Source: Bedellia somnulentella
Taxonomy: Eukaryota > Arthropoda > Insecta > Lepidoptera > Bedelliidae
NCBI GenBank assembly: GCA_963576735.1
Contig: OY755175.1
Coordinates: 12,602,401-12,666,400, forward strand
Reading direction: 5' to 3'
Length of the DNA: 64,000 bases
Of this stretch, positions 21,840 to 32,805 are shown piece by piece (the first letter of the stretch is position 1; each line of letters begins with the position of its first letter). The position numbers were made by a program, and so were the translations under genes. The notes below the pieces were generated by a model that had not been told where the DNA came from, did not search any database, and saw only the letters and a list, made by a program, of their open reading frames with translations.

Positions 21840-22205
21840 GTCCGCTACTCTGTTGCGTTTAGTGTAATGCTCGCTATTTCACTTGTGTCGGTGCTGACTG
21901 AAAATCAGTGTTGTGAGTTCTGAAAGCTCACAACGTTATGCTGAGTCAGCACCGTTTCGCTGTGCAGAGATCTTTCTATGAAAATGGTCAACTTATATTG
22001 TTATTTTAAAAAAAAGTTTTTTATTTTCTATCTATGCACTGTAATACGTTCTGTATTACATTGTTTTTTCTATTATTATTATACATTTTTTCACGTTTTT
22101 TTTTCCAATGTTGTTTGTGTCAATACTTCTATTTTTCTTTTTATTTAACTGTACGGTTCTTGGTCATCTGTGCAGCGAATAAATGTCTCTCTTTCTCTTT
22201 CTAAT
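21840..22205 (+). mobile_element. Probable LINE or LTR-type 3' end with hairpin and CTTT tail
   Basis: A two-tier hairpin at 21889-21954 (11-bp outer stem cggtgctgact, 8-bp inner stem gttgtgag) is followed by an AT-rich segment and ends gcgaataaatgtctctc with a cttt-rich tail. The arrangement resembles the 3' end of a retroelement transcript. Class not proven. Confidence 0.4.
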
Positions 22206-22443
22206 AGTGCGTAAAAAATTATCAGATCTTTGGAAAGCCATGGACATTGGACATAGATGGATGATGTAATACAAGTTGTATCATCCGTTGATCACCAATC
22301 ACAACTTCACGAACCTCTGACGACGGAATGAAAATGGTGAAAAATATACCGAAATACGTATGATCGAAAATAAAAATACGGAAAACTTTATAAAGTTTTA
22401 AATAATATAGATTTTGTTTTTTTTAAATAATAACATACATTAA
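22206..22443. other. AT-rich non-coding stretch
   Basis: Nothing recognised. Confidence 0.35.
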
Positions 22444-22563
22444 TTAGGTATCACTTAAATCAAATAACTTTTCAAGTATAGCATCAACATCAAACGATTT
22501 ACAATAATCATTAATATTAGCTTTTTCAAATATTTGTAAACATAGACCAAAAAAGGCATGGCA
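22444..22563 (-). pseudogene. C-terminal coding remnant, second copy
   Basis: A 39-codon minus-strand frame reads FFGLCLQIFEKANINDYCKS, then FDVDAILEKLFDLSDT and stops at 22444-22446. Its last part matches the remnant beside the gap at 970-1023. The upstream end is a stop codon, so only the C terminus survives. Protein family unknown. The repetition suggests a transposon-encoded protein. Confidence 0.5.
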
Positions 22564-23794
22564 CTAATAAATTTAGGTAATTTAATGATTTAACAAAAGT
22601 GTTGTTTGTTCCAGGGTCTGGCTATGAATTTGCATTCATTGCCTGTAATAGTTGCGGAGTTCTGGTGAAATTTCCATTGAAATCTGACTAACTTGTGATC
22701 ATATCAATATAAAAATATAATAATATTAATCATAAAAATATTGGTAGAATTTTAGTTCCTTTTTTTATCCCCTGATTTTATTCTAAAAAGGAAAATTCCG
22801 GAAAATATGTATCTAAATAAAGTACAAAGCAATAAATTATACCTTTATTTTTCAATCCTTTGGCTCCTTGGCTGAAGTTCCCTTTCTTGAGATTTAAAGG
22901 GGATAAACTAGATTTAAAAACCTCCTCCGTTTATCGTCACGTCACGTCGGTTAAAAATAGTATGATGCTCGATATAGTCAACTATCAAAATTAACAATAT
23001 AAAAAAAAACTTTATTTTTATTTTGGCTAAAAGGTTATGTTTTTTTTATCTCGTGCCTCTTAAACTGAAAGTTAGATTGTAAGCCGTCCAGTTCTGGCCT
23101 GTCATTTTAATTTAAACAAGATTTCTGTATTAATAACAAGATGACAAAGTCAATATGTAAGAAAAACAATGTTGGTTTAAACTAGCACTACACCAACGGT
23201 TTTCATAATTGTCCTCCTAGACAACTAAGACGTTGATTTGGTTTCACTCGTATTTCACCAATAATAATCCTTATTTCAACTTTGCGGTCGAGAATAGTTA
23301 CAATTATGAGCTTATTAGGATTAAAACCGCAAGCCTTGAGCAAAGTAATACCAGCTACGTTGTGCAATATAAACACATTTTTCAACTTTTAACTAGTTTT
23401 CAGTTAGGTGTTAAATAATATTCACTGCCTAAAGTATAAGGACAGTTAGTGCAGTGCAGATAGGTGCGCAGTTCAAGTACCTCGAGTGGGCAATGCGTGG
23501 AGAGCCTGAACATTGCACTGGGAACTACTTTTGTGCAGTTTAGTTGGATTAATGAAGCACCAACTAGCTGCCTTCATTTAAAAGTTATAGTAGTTTATAA
23601 CATGAAGTTACTCTCGTTATAATAAACAGACTTTTGTAAAAGGAGAAAAAGTTGATGCAACTGGAAAGTAGGTGAGCGTGTTATTAGATTGAAAATAATG
23701 TTATATTTTTAACTATATTATATTTGGAAAATTGTCTGTTGAGTAACTTTGAATTGGTAGTTGGTTTAGCACCCTTGACGTTCTCTCAATCTCT
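22564..23794. other. Non-coding stretch with one weak exon candidate
   Basis: An acceptor-like gttgtttgttccag at 22601-22614 precedes a frame reading SGYEFAFIACNSCGVLVKFP to a stop near 22692. This is too short to annotate as coding. The remainder is AT-rich. Confidence 0.3.
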
Positions 23795-23965
23795 CACAGC
23801 CCATATAATGTCCCCACCAAGGGGCTCGAGCCTACCCTATATAGGGCGATTTGGCCATAGTCCACCACGCTGGCCAATTGCGGGTTGGCAGACTAACGAC
23901 TACTACCGTAATAGTAGCCGGGACCGACGGCTTAACGTGCCCTCCGAAGCACGGAATCATCTTAA
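23795..23965. repeat. Repeat E: lepidopteran SINE-like repeat
   Basis: Motifs gtccaccacgctggccaatt, gcgggttggcagacta and ccgggaccgacggcttaacg match a repeat type common in moths and butterflies. Single copy here. Confidence 0.6.
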
Positions 23966-24420
23966 ATTTCGGAACTCATACTATGTCTGTTTTTAATACA
24001 ATGATTGAATGCCGGAAAGGTTTTTAAGAATGTGAACTAAGAATATTAAATTACGCTAACCTTTGCTACACTAAAGCTGAAATCTATATCGAAGGGTTGA
24101 CAGATGTGACTATGTAAAGCATACAGGTGGTTTATGAAAAAATATATCCGCTAAGTCACGACCACTATTCAGCGATCAAACGACCATTTCACCTTTTCGA
24201 CCTTCTCTCCCTATCTTAGAACGGCCTGTTCGATTAACTCCGTTTTTGCTTTTACATAATTTATCGATGACTCATTTCAGTAAATATGAATAAATAAAAA
24301 AGCTTTTAAGATGATATTCAGTTCGTAATATAATTCATCGACATAAAGGCAAAGGTCAACAGTGTATGAATATTAAGTCTGTATAAAACTTTTTTACTAA
24401 GAGTTCCGTGTTGGTACATC
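23966..24420. other. AT-rich non-coding stretch
   Basis: No feature found. Confidence 0.35.
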
Positions 24421-24546
24421 TATCTATCAATACTATAATAAGACTGTAACGAGGTCAAAACTGTACATTGAAGAAAAAAAAATAAAAACCGGTGGAATAT
24501 GTTTTATTTTCGATACTGAAGCCAAATTTGCTATTTTTGAAAAAAA

Positions 24547-24581
<35 letters not shown>

Positions 24582-24735
24582 ATGTCCGTTCATCACGTTA
24601 ATTCTACCAGACTGATCTTGATCAAATTTGGCATGAATGTAGGTTATACACTTGGCCAACATATAGAATATATTTTATCCCGGATTTCGCAAGGGTTCCC
24701 ACAGGAGCATAAAAAAACATAACTTTTATATGGTT
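24421..24735. repeat. LINE/SINE-tail type repeat with (TGTC)n microsatellite
   Basis: The chain atctatcaatactataataa, the tgtc repeat at 24547-24581, gttcatcacgttaattc and tttggcatgaatgtaggtta is typical of widespread insect retroelement tails. Confidence 0.55.
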
Positions 24736-25350
24736 CCCCATATTTACACGATTAATTATTTCATCGACCGACTTTATCGGACTCTTCATTAATAGTCTTT
24801 TTGGAAAAAATAAGGGTTTCATCCATTTTCATCAAAATAATTGTCCATTTAATTGTTTGTCAATAGTATGACTACTAGATATATAGGATATCACAAATTT
24901 GAGACTTCCACAAATGTCTGCGTGGCGTAGCGGTATACCGTTGTACGAATGTACGAAAGACCCAGGTTCGAACCCCGGGTGGTCAAAGTCTTTTTGCGTA
25001 TTTTTTTTGCTTTTGTGTTAGGTTAGAATAATAGGATGCACTAATCCTTCTTTTTCACATTCAACTATGCGAATATGTATGAATAAAGATAATTGAAAGC
25101 ATATTGTATGAATTTTGCGTATTCATTTGGTAGGTTTGAGAATATGTTTATAACTTTTGTTTATTTAACTATTTTTAACTAATATTCTCATAGATATATT
25201 ATACTTTACTTACGCATAAATTAATATTCTGTTTAAGCCTCAGAATGCATAGTTTGTAAATAATAGTAAATATCTCAATTTTAATTCAGTACCGCCCCGC
25301 CATCTATTGGCCAATGATTGCAATCTCTCTCACATCACCAACTTATTGCT
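24736..25350 (+). repeat. 615-bp tandem duplication, unit 1 (with tRNA-like segment)
   Basis: Starts ccccatatttacacgattaa. Carries a tRNA-like segment at about 24916-24987 (tggcgtagcggtataccg as A-box region, ggttcgaaccccgggt as B box), then a long AT-rich part ending in ccgccccgccatctattggc. Repeats directly at 25351. Confidence 0.8.
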
Positions 25351-26220
25351 CCCCATATTTACACGATTAATTTTTTCATCGACCGACTTTATCAGACATT
25401 AATAGTGTTTTTGAAAAAAATAAGGGTTTTATCCATTTTCATCAAAATAAATGTCCATTTAATGAATTGCTGTGTAGTGTCGGCTTAGAATATCACTACC
25501 CCATTTCTTCCGGTGGGTGTACGTAAGAGGCGACTAACGGTATTGGGGCTTTTAAGGGATTTTTGGGCGATGTGGTTGGAGACCCATCACCAACAACTTT
25601 TATTTCACTATCTTTTCCCGACGCAACTTCCAAAAGTGGCTTAGGAACTTCAAGTTCCTTAGCTCTGGCTACCCCTTCAAGGGATTTATAGCCGTGAGTA
25701 TATGTATGTATGTATGTATGTATTTAATTGTTTGTCAATAGTATGGCTACTAGATATATACCATATCACAAATTTGACATCATTACTAATGATTTTGTGG
25801 CGTAGTTGTATACCGATTGGTTAAAATTAAATTAACGGATGACCCAGGTTCGAGTCCCGGGTGATTAAAGTCTTTTTGAGACTTTTTTGCTTTTGTGTTA
25901 GGTTAGAATAATAGGATGCACTAATCCTTCTTTTTCACGTTCAACTATGCGAATATGTATGAATAAAGATAATTGAAAGTATATTGTATGAATTTTGCGT
26001 ATTCATTTGGTAGGTTTGAGAATATGTTTATAGCTTTTGTTTTTTTAACTATTTTTAACTAATATTCTCATAGATATATTATGTTTTACTTACGCGAAAA
26101 TTAATATTCTGTGTAAGCCTCAGAATGCATAGTTTGTAAATAATAGTAAATATCTCAATTTTAATTCAGTACCGCCCCGCCATCTATTGGCCGATGATTG
26201 CAATCTCTCACACATCACCG
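25351..26220 (+). repeat. Tandem duplication, unit 2, with SINE-B insertion
   Basis: Same order as unit 1. Its tRNA-like segment at about 25798-25868 is altered in the A-box and anticodon region (tggcgtagttgtataccg). The SINE-B at 25468-25715 interrupts it at a site that is uninterrupted in unit 1. Confidence 0.8.
25468..25715 (+). mobile_element. SINE-B, fullest copy
   Basis: Head gtgtagtgtcggcttagaat; gtacgtaagaggcgactaac; gggcgatgtggttggagacc, which contains a B-box-like ggttggagacc; ccatcaccaacaac; gtggcttaggaacttc; gctctggctacccc; gggatttatagccgtgag; and a gtat-repeat tail. The flanking atttaat seen on both sides fits a 7-bp target duplication. No A box matching tRNA consensus is evident, so its promoter origin is unclear. 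Confidence 0.85.
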
Positions 26221-26519
26221 ATCTCACACTCAACGGTCTGTGTAGGGGGCAGCACCGAGTTGCCAAACTGCTATCCATACTTACTCAAGATATTTTAATT
26301 TTTGAACATAGAAACTTGGTTACAAAATGGTTTGTTTCATTTTTCTTATGAACAATTAAAAAGGTTTTTTGGAACTCATCCCCTAAGAGATTGAAATATA
26401 TTATACAGATTTTTGATCTATAAATACAATGTATCTAGAAATTTGAATCTTGATGCGATTGACTGATGTAACAACTACAAAAAGGAATGTATGAAATTCA
26501 TCCATCAATCAATCATGAG
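26221..26519. other. AT-rich non-coding stretch
   Basis: Nothing recognised. Confidence 0.35.
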
Positions 26520-26660
26520 AATATATTAACGGCTATAAATCCCAAAAAAGGGTAGCCGCAGCTCCAGAGATAGTAATTCTTTATCCACTTTTGGAAGTTG
26601 AATGGGGTCCGTCCAACCGTCCAATTGCATCGCCCAATAATCACTTAAAAAGTCTCAATG
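26520..26660 (-). mobile_element. SINE-B copy, head lost
   Basis: ggctataaatcccaaaaaag to ccaattgcatcgcccaataa. The head is missing. Confidence 0.7.
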
Positions 26661-27454
26661 TTCTTTATATCTATTACAACGCCCACGGGAATATAAATAC
26701 AAAAAAACAGAAGTTAGTGTAGTTAGATAGTGTTTTGGTATTTTGGATGTAAACTGGATGCAAAAAATGTAGTCCACGCGGACGTAGTCGCGGGCAGAAA
26801 GCTAGTCTTACATAAAAAGAGACACTTACTGAACCCATTTATCCGTTAATACTGGAGAACGTGACAAAGAAAAAGACGTTACTAAGACAAATTCGTTTAT
26901 GTATATTAATGTTTTTTCGTAAAAATCGAAAAAAAGGTGAGTTTTCCCGCATCTAAAATGCTGTTAGTTACCTACAAATTTTATCATAATAGCTAGCAAT
27001 ATGGTTCGACAATATTTTAGATGAATTATATTAATATTAGGAGATATTCACTTGGACACAATTTGGGACATTGTATCAGCAATACAGTCTATATTTCCTG
27101 TAAGATAGAGGTCACAAAGCAGAATGACATGAAAGTGTTTTCATGTCTACGGAGCGAAGGGGTTGAAGGGGGAGAGGTCCCTCTGTCTGTCACGAGTCCC
27201 GATAACTTTTGACTAATCGACCCCAAGTCCGGGACATGCCTCCACCATTATCTCATCAACGATTATTTTTTCCTCTTTTTCTTCAATCACAGGAAGCGGA
27301 TGGTTAACACAGCTAAATATAAATGTAGGGACGACAATTTCAGTTACCTATGTCATTTTCGGGGTGATATGGGAAAGAAAATTAGGCGTTTTTGTATCAA
27401 CACTTTGGCATTACGTTTTTGATACTCATAATTACACATAAAAAATTAAGTACA
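26661..27454. other. Non-coding stretch with a LINE-tail motif
   Basis: At 26735-26806 the motif chain tagtccacgcggacgtagtc and gcgggcagaaagctagt is typical of insect retroelement tails. No exons seen in the rest. Confidence 0.45.
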
Positions 27455-27703
27455 TATATACATATACTTACGGCTATAAATCCCTAGAAGGGGTAGCCAG
27501 AGCTAAGGAATTAGAAATGCCTCAGCCATTTTGGAAATGTGAGTGGGGAAAAGATGGTAAAAATAAAGGTTGTTGGTGATGGGTCTCCAACAGCATCGCC
27601 CAAAAATCCCTTAAGGGCCCCAATACCGTTAGTCGCCTCTTGCGTACACCCACTGGCAGAAATGGGGTAGTGCTATTCTAAGCCGACACTACACAGCAGT
27701 AAC
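27455..27703 (-). mobile_element. SINE-B copy, minus strand, full length
   Basis: All blocks present from the tail (cttacggctataaatccc) to the head (ctaagccgacactacacagc), with little divergence from the copy at 25468. Confidence 0.85.
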
Positions 27704-28578
27704 TCACAACATGAAGTGTTTTTTAAATTAATTTATCACCTTTAGTTGATTCAAGTTCTGCATCGAAAAATTGCTTATCATCTAAGCTTTGAAGAATATA
27801 TATTTAATATTCTAATATATGTATTTTTCTCTACTGTAACCTGTACTTACAAGGATAATAGACAAGACTTCAGAATCTAAATATTACAAAACAAGGTTCG
27901 GATATTAAAGTAGCCGAGTAATTTTAAAAACTGTTATCCTTCCAAAGTCTGGCGAATTAGCGAGTATATCAATTAATTACAAAAAAAACGGACTGCTATT
28001 TAAATTGCCTCGTCCACAGTAAATGCAACGTCACGCCATTTTTATTGCCTTAAATTACAGCAAGGAATCTTTTATGATTCATATTTCGAATAAAATTCAA
28101 AGCGTTTTTTCCTATAACCACTATATATAATACCTCTTCTTTCTCAAAACCTTCTTATTATTGATCTAGGCGGATAAAAGACAAACAAATACGATTATAC
28201 CGTGAACCACTCTTGTGGTTTACACTATGTCGCAACCAAGCCGTGCCCTGACATTCGATGAAAAAAGTTTTTCAATAAAATAGCTTCGTAGTTGTTTACT
28301 TGTGCGACAGAAATACCACACAAATACTTTACGGTTTAAACGACTCGCATGTATTTATCAACAGTTTGAAAGCTACTTTCCAGTTTGTGTACGTTTAAGT
28401 TTTTAATTGATTGGTTTATGACATGGAAAGACGTAAATCCATTATGATTTGTTTGGTTTTATTTTGGTTTTATTTGTTAATTGACTTTGATGAAATGGGT
28501 TATTAACACAATTAAATTTATATATTTTTATCAAACATTTATAAGAGAACCTTGTCTGTAATATTAATGACATGGATG
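27704..28578. other. AT-rich non-coding stretch
   Basis: No supported feature in about 870 bp. Confidence 0.35.
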
Positions 28579-28875
28579 TAAGGCCGTGTTCAAACCAAAC
28601 TGACTGTAAGCCGCCGAATGTGAGCAGGCTTACTATGAGCCCCAGTGTAAACGTGAAAATAAACGGCATTTTTCGTTCACAGTATGCTAACAATACGCTT
28701 ATAGCTTACAATACGTCAATGGTGTGAACAAACCAGTCGGCTTGTATACGTTCACACCGCACGCATACGCTGAGCGGCCAACTATTTTTCACATAAAAGA
28801 GCTCAGTGATTCGAAATTTAAGCAGAAAATCTCAGTTCGTGTTTCTAGACTGGTGACTGGGGTGCTAACTAAATA

Positions 28876-28985
28876 ATGTTCGTTAAGATATTGGCCATTC
28901 ACGAAGCTCTTGAGAAAGATGAAGAAAAGAATAAGAGAATTTGGATACATCCTTTAAATTTAAAGAGATGTTATCTTGGTGATAG
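28876..28985 (+). pseudogene. Harbinger transposase N-terminal fragment
   Basis: About 36 codons beginning MFVKILAIHEALEKDEEKNK, then RIWIHPLNLKRCYLGDS, broken by the SINE-A insertion. The W-x-H-P-x-N-x2-R pattern is the diagnostic part. There is no DDE domain, so no activity is possible. Confidence 0.55.
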
Positions 28986-29279
28986 CAACCGTGATAGCCC
29001 AGTGGGTAGAACACTCGGTTGTCGTGCAAACGACTAGTGTTCAAATCCTAGGTCGGGCCTACACCAATTTTTCTTTTCTAAAGACATATGTGTGGTTAAT
29101 TTATTATGGTTGTTAACGGTGAGGGAAAACATTGTGAGGAAACCCACATGGCTGAGTTGTACTTAGTCATGTGACAGTGTATTCGTACAAAACGGCGATA
29201 GGCCTGCCCCCTATCACGTGAGCACACTGTCCATGCAAAACGTGGGTACTCTGAACACCAGGTGAAGTCACGTGATGTA
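28986..29279 (+). mobile_element. SINE-A inside the Harbinger-type element
   Basis: Complete tRNA-like head (gtgatagcccagtgggtaga, B box gttcaaatcc) through the middle. The 3' quarter with the ccccttcgggg motif is missing. Confidence 0.85.
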
Positions 29280-29770
29280 CCATCGTTTATATTCGGAATA
29301 CAGCTATTACCCTGATAAATTCAAACTTCTTAAATAATTCTTGACTGGAGTCTGCCGGCCGATCTGGATCCAATACGCTGACGTTTAGCTACGTAGCCAA
29401 TCAGCGTCCGCGGAGCGTAGTGACGTGCTATATTAATCAACCGCCGAATGTCAGCGTCTACGAATAGCGTATTAACGTATTGTCGGTTATATGTAGACGA
29501 AAAAGTGAATATGTATGGAAATACAATAAACTGCGTAACGTTCGCTCACTTTCGGCGGCTTACAGTCAGTTTGGTTTGAACACGGCCTTACTGCAATTAT
29601 AAAATGAGCTCAGTATTGAATACACGTTGACTTTGTTTTGTATAATTTATAATCAAAGAAACATAATATCTCTCATACAGTATTTTTGAATTGTAACGTG
29701 AATAAATATGAAGTTAATTATAGATTTTCTTAATTAATATTCAGTTTTAACAAATTACTATCATTTCATA

Positions 29771-29925
29771 CCTTTGGCCGCTGAAACTCTCGGCCCGTGG
29801 GGCAACGAGGCGCGGCTTTTCTTTAAAGATCAATCCGCCCGCCTCCTATTGTGGAAGTGGGTGATGATCCTAGAGCTGGCAGCTACCTCGGCCAACGCAT
29901 TAGCTTGGCCATTGTAACGTTATTT
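29771..29925 (+). pseudogene. REL-type retroelement C-terminal fragment
   Basis: The plus strand reads PLAAETLGPWGNEARLFFKD and, after a one-base frame change, EVGDDPRAGSYLGQRISLAI. Both blocks match [17 protein letters not shown] and [17 protein letters not shown] of the frame at 31790-32425. The final RGNA block is lost. A broken third copy of the same family. Confidence 0.75.
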
Positions 29926-30199
29926 CTAACTCCTGGGATGTTGTACCCAGAAGCCAGAAATAACTAAAAAAAAGGAAAAGGAAGAATAGAAAATAAATGT
30001 AAGATATATATGTCACAACAATTTTTATTTTAAATAAATTATCCTAAATTATAAAACCTAACAAAAACCTAAACACAAAACTTATAATATATATATTAAA
30101 AACAACTCAGCTCGTTTGTGGCTCAGCTCCTGCTGCGATGGGTGATCTTAACTGGAGCAGCTCGTGTCCAGCAGGTGCCTGCGCCAGCAAGGACTGTTA

Positions 30200-30420
30200 A
30201 ACGTGACTGGCAAGGGGGGCTGCGACTCCGGAAAGCCCGTCGGTAAAGGCAGCTCGAAGACAAAGGGGCTGCGACTCCAGGGAGCTCGATGACAAGGGGG
30301 CTGCGACTCCAGGAAGCCCGTCGATAAAGGCAGCTGAAGAAGGGCCTGCGGCTCCGTGAAGCTTACTTCAAAAAAAAATAAAGGGGGCAGCTCGAGAATA
30401 AGGGGCTGCTTTTCCAGACG
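30200..30420. repeat. GC-rich imperfect tandem repeat
   Basis: The core ggctgcgactcc recurs at 30218, 30267 and 30299, with a variant at 30343, each followed by variants of aggaagcccgtcg and aaaggcagctcg. The spacing is irregular (49, 32, 44). Composition contrasts sharply with the surroundings. It may be UTR sequence of the adjacent retroelement or an independent minisatellite. Confidence 0.6.
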
Positions 30421-30535
30421 GGTATGAATAAAATCAGTCCAGAATATCTCACGTTCTTTTAATTTCTTCCAAAATAATGATGAATATCGACTTCGGTAAT
30501 GGGTCTTTAGTGTCCAATTCCAATATTTGTTTCAG

Positions 30536-30622
30536 AATCAAAATGATCCACCCATCGCCCCAGGAGCTGAATATATACCACCATCTGCGAACAAGAATGA
30601 CAAATTTAAAATTTTGAAATAA
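30536..30622 (+). CDS. Candidate terminal coding exon
   Basis: A good acceptor (tccaatatttgtttcag at 30519-30535) is followed by an open frame of 28 codons, NQNDPPIAPGAEYIPPSANK then NDKFKILK, ending in TAA. It is proline-rich and hydrophilic, unlike the random frames around it. An AATAAA lies at 30810-30815. No upstream exon or protein family could be assigned, so this is a hypothesis only. Confidence 0.3.
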   Translation, partial: NQNDPPIAPGAEYIPPSANKNDKFKILK

Positions 30623-31789
30623 CAAATATTCCTTAAAAGAGGTATCAAAGAAAGTCTACATTACAAGGAGAGATTTTTACTCATTTAGGATTATATATTA
30701 GAAAACAAAATAAGGAAAGACAATAAATTAGGAACATTATCTATCCACTTACAATATTTAACAATACATTCATATTATTTTTTTAACAAAAATTTAGAAA
30801 ATTAAATTAAATAAATTGTAAGTCTACATCCTAACACTAGCAACCTTCTTGCAGAAAACTAATGGCTCACAGCCAATTCTGAAATAAAGAAAATAATTAT
30901 CTGACAGTAAACAATATTGTCAAAATAATTATTTTCGAGAAAAATCTGGAAGCGATTGGACATAGGCTCAAAGATAAATGAGTTGAGAATGTTCTACTAA
31001 AGTAACGAAAACAATCTGTTTTGTGTAAAAATACGACAGTGTAGTGAAAATGGTGTGTGTGTTCAAAATGTGTCGTGCAATTTAAATGTGTATTACATAG
31101 TGTGAAATAATAATAAAATATGTGTGTAAAACGTGGTTTACATTAAATTCCCTAAATCCTTTTCAGAATAAGTGTCTGATAAAAAAGGTAAGTCAAACAT
31201 CATGAACTGTTCCACATCTCACATACATAACACAAAATGTACATTACACCATCCAAAGAGGAAATGCTGCTTGCATATTGGGCATGTTACCTTACAATGA
31301 AAACGATGAATTTCACGAATTTTTCGTTTGTAATGTACATAGTTTTAATTTAATTTTAAATTTTTATACTATCATTGTAAATATATTGTAATTGTAAAAG
31401 CAAAATAAAAATTTTGATTGTAGATTTTTTAACAGTAAATCAACCACGGTTTTCTTGTAATTACATCATGAAAATATTCCTGAAACATTCCCTTTGAATT
31501 TTAAAGCAACTATACACATCAAGCTAGACGTTGGTTTTGATTTAGCTCAGATCCACGCAGACTATAAGTTTTATTGATTTTCTTTATTTCATTGAGAATA
31601 AGAAGATAAAATAAATATGAAAAATGGAACTACCTTTATTTATACAGAGTTTAGGGATTTTATTACATGTCAAATTCATAACGAATTTCATCGAGACGTA
31701 TTTCTTTGTGCAATAAATTTAATAAAACAGAATAACCTTAATCTATGAGTTTTAAATATATATATATATACAAAAGATAGAAATAATAA
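30623..31789. other. AT-rich non-coding stretch
   Basis: At 31141-31193 an acceptor-like ccttttcag and a donor-like aaggtaagt enclose only 21 bases. At 31790 the 3' UTR of the minus-strand retroelement begins. Nothing else supported. Confidence 0.35.
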
Positions 31790-32425
31790 TTAAACAATAT
31801 AAAAAATATTTTCAAAATCACTGCCGCTAGGGGGAAGGGTTCCCAAAAGGCTAGCTGCATTGCCCCTTTGTACGGCAATACTTATTCTTTGGGCAAAGTA
31901 TGTGCCAGCCCTAGGATCCCCACTAGTGTCAACAAGGCCCGTAGATATATCCTTGAATAATCGACGCGCATCTGGACCCCATGGGCCGAGGGTCTCTACA
32001 GCAAAAGGAACAAAAATATGACTTTCGTCAAGGAAGCCATACTTACGTTTCTTAAGACCCTCGGCTTCACGAGCCGCAGCTCCAGCCCGAGCCGCAGACC
32101 TTGACAAATGGGAAGGCGCCAGCGTATCAACACAAGTTGCGTCCCACACTAGCGTCTTCCCATTCCTCCAAGGTATCAATGACATCCCGTCAGGCCTCTT
32201 ACCATCATCACGTAGCAAACCTGAAGGTTCTAAGATAGCTGGCACGTTGATGGTGGTAAGGGCCCGTCTGATGATGTCATTGAGGGCAGCATGCCGTGAC
32301 AGACGTCCAGCGCTGCGACGACATGAAAGTCCATGGTGTCCTAGCTGTTCCACTAAAGCACCGCAGCGGCAGTGATGTTGTTCATTATATTTCTTTTCAT
32401 CTATGAAAAAGGTTGATTTGAACAA
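31790..32425 (-). CDS. Retroelement C terminus: CCHC finger plus nuclease-like domain
   Basis: A 211-residue frame whose related part starts near residue 18. [17 protein letters not shown] gives a Cys-x-Cys-x8-His-x4-Cys finger. Then follow [20 protein letters not shown] and [11 protein letters not shown], an R-P-D-G plus W-D pairing that resembles the PD-(D/E)XK fold of restriction-like retroelement endonucleases. [32 protein letters not shown] and [12 protein letters not shown] close the protein. A reverse transcriptase would be expected upstream but is absent (5' truncation). Two other fragments lie at 1-72 and 29771-29925. The clade is uncertain, and the nuclease reading is inferred from motif pattern only. 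Confidence 0.65.
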   Translation of the reverse strand: MFKSTFFIDEKKYNEQHHCRCGALVEQLGHHGLSCRRSAGRLSRHAALNDIIRRALTTINVPAILEPSGLLRDDGKRPDGMSLIPWRNGKTLVWDATCVDTLAPSHLSRSAARAGAAAREAEGLKKRKYGFLDESHIFVPFAVETLGPWGPDARRLFKDISTGLVDTSGDPRAGTYFAQRISIAVQRGNAASLLGTLPPSGSDFENIFYIV

Positions 32426-32640
32426 AAATGTTAGTATTTACACGCCCGCATTGATAACATTTTACATGAGATGTTTAGTGTGATTCTAAACTCATGAATA
32501 ATATAAATTTTTCGTATTTTTTTGTACCGTAGGTACGTTTTATTTGTTTAGGCTCTAGTAGTTTTGTATTTTTATTTCTTATCTTTCTTTAAAACAACTG
32601 ATGCAGATAATCATGCATACGTAGACAAAATATTGCTACT
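32426..32640. other. Non-coding stretch
   Basis: AT-rich separator between two retroelements. No feature found. Confidence 0.35.
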
Positions 32641-32783
32641 GAATTAAATGAATGAAACTATTTTTGACAGAGACAGCTCTTCCAAGGACCTAGCTTGCTT
32701 ATCTAAATTACTAACATAGGTTAAGTTTTACTAATATTATATGGGCCTTGTTGCCTGCAAATAAAGGATTTATTATTATTATT
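32640..32783 (+). mobile_element. Old LINE 3' end with (TTA)n tail
   Basis: The motif tatgggccttgttgcctgca, then aataaaggatttattatta, is a common insect LINE 3' end. Its TTA tail is continuous in type with the (TTA)n at 36355-36373 on the far side of the Dong-like element, so it probably supplied the target site. Confidence 0.5.
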
Positions 32784-32805
32784 TCGGAAAACATTTTTGT
32801 TTCTC

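Larger units (their letters stand above)
28582..29587 (+). mobile_element. PIF/Harbinger-type deletion derivative with transposase start
   Basis: Terminal inverted repeats of at least 46 bp: the left end starts ggccgtgttcaaaccaaact, and the right end is its reverse complement with one mismatch. TAA lies just left and TTA just right, TWA-type sites as used by PIF/Harbinger, although the two copies are not identical. Inside, ATG at 28876 opens a frame with KNKRIWIHPLNLKRCYLGD, the block that begins many Harbinger transposases (aromatic-x-H-P-x-N-x2-R). The catalytic domain is missing. A SINE-A at 28986-29279 splits the remnant, and YYPDKFKLLK follows the SINE before a stop. Confidence 0.7.

Noticed and set aside
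22615..22692. Second exon of the 21431 gene
   Set aside because: The frame compatible with phase 0 stops after 17 codons, and the longer frame needs another phase. Not enough support.
24910..24990. tRNA gene in the tandem duplication
   Set aside because: Only the A-box and B-box regions fit. Acceptor and anticodon stems do not pair well, and the second copy is degraded.
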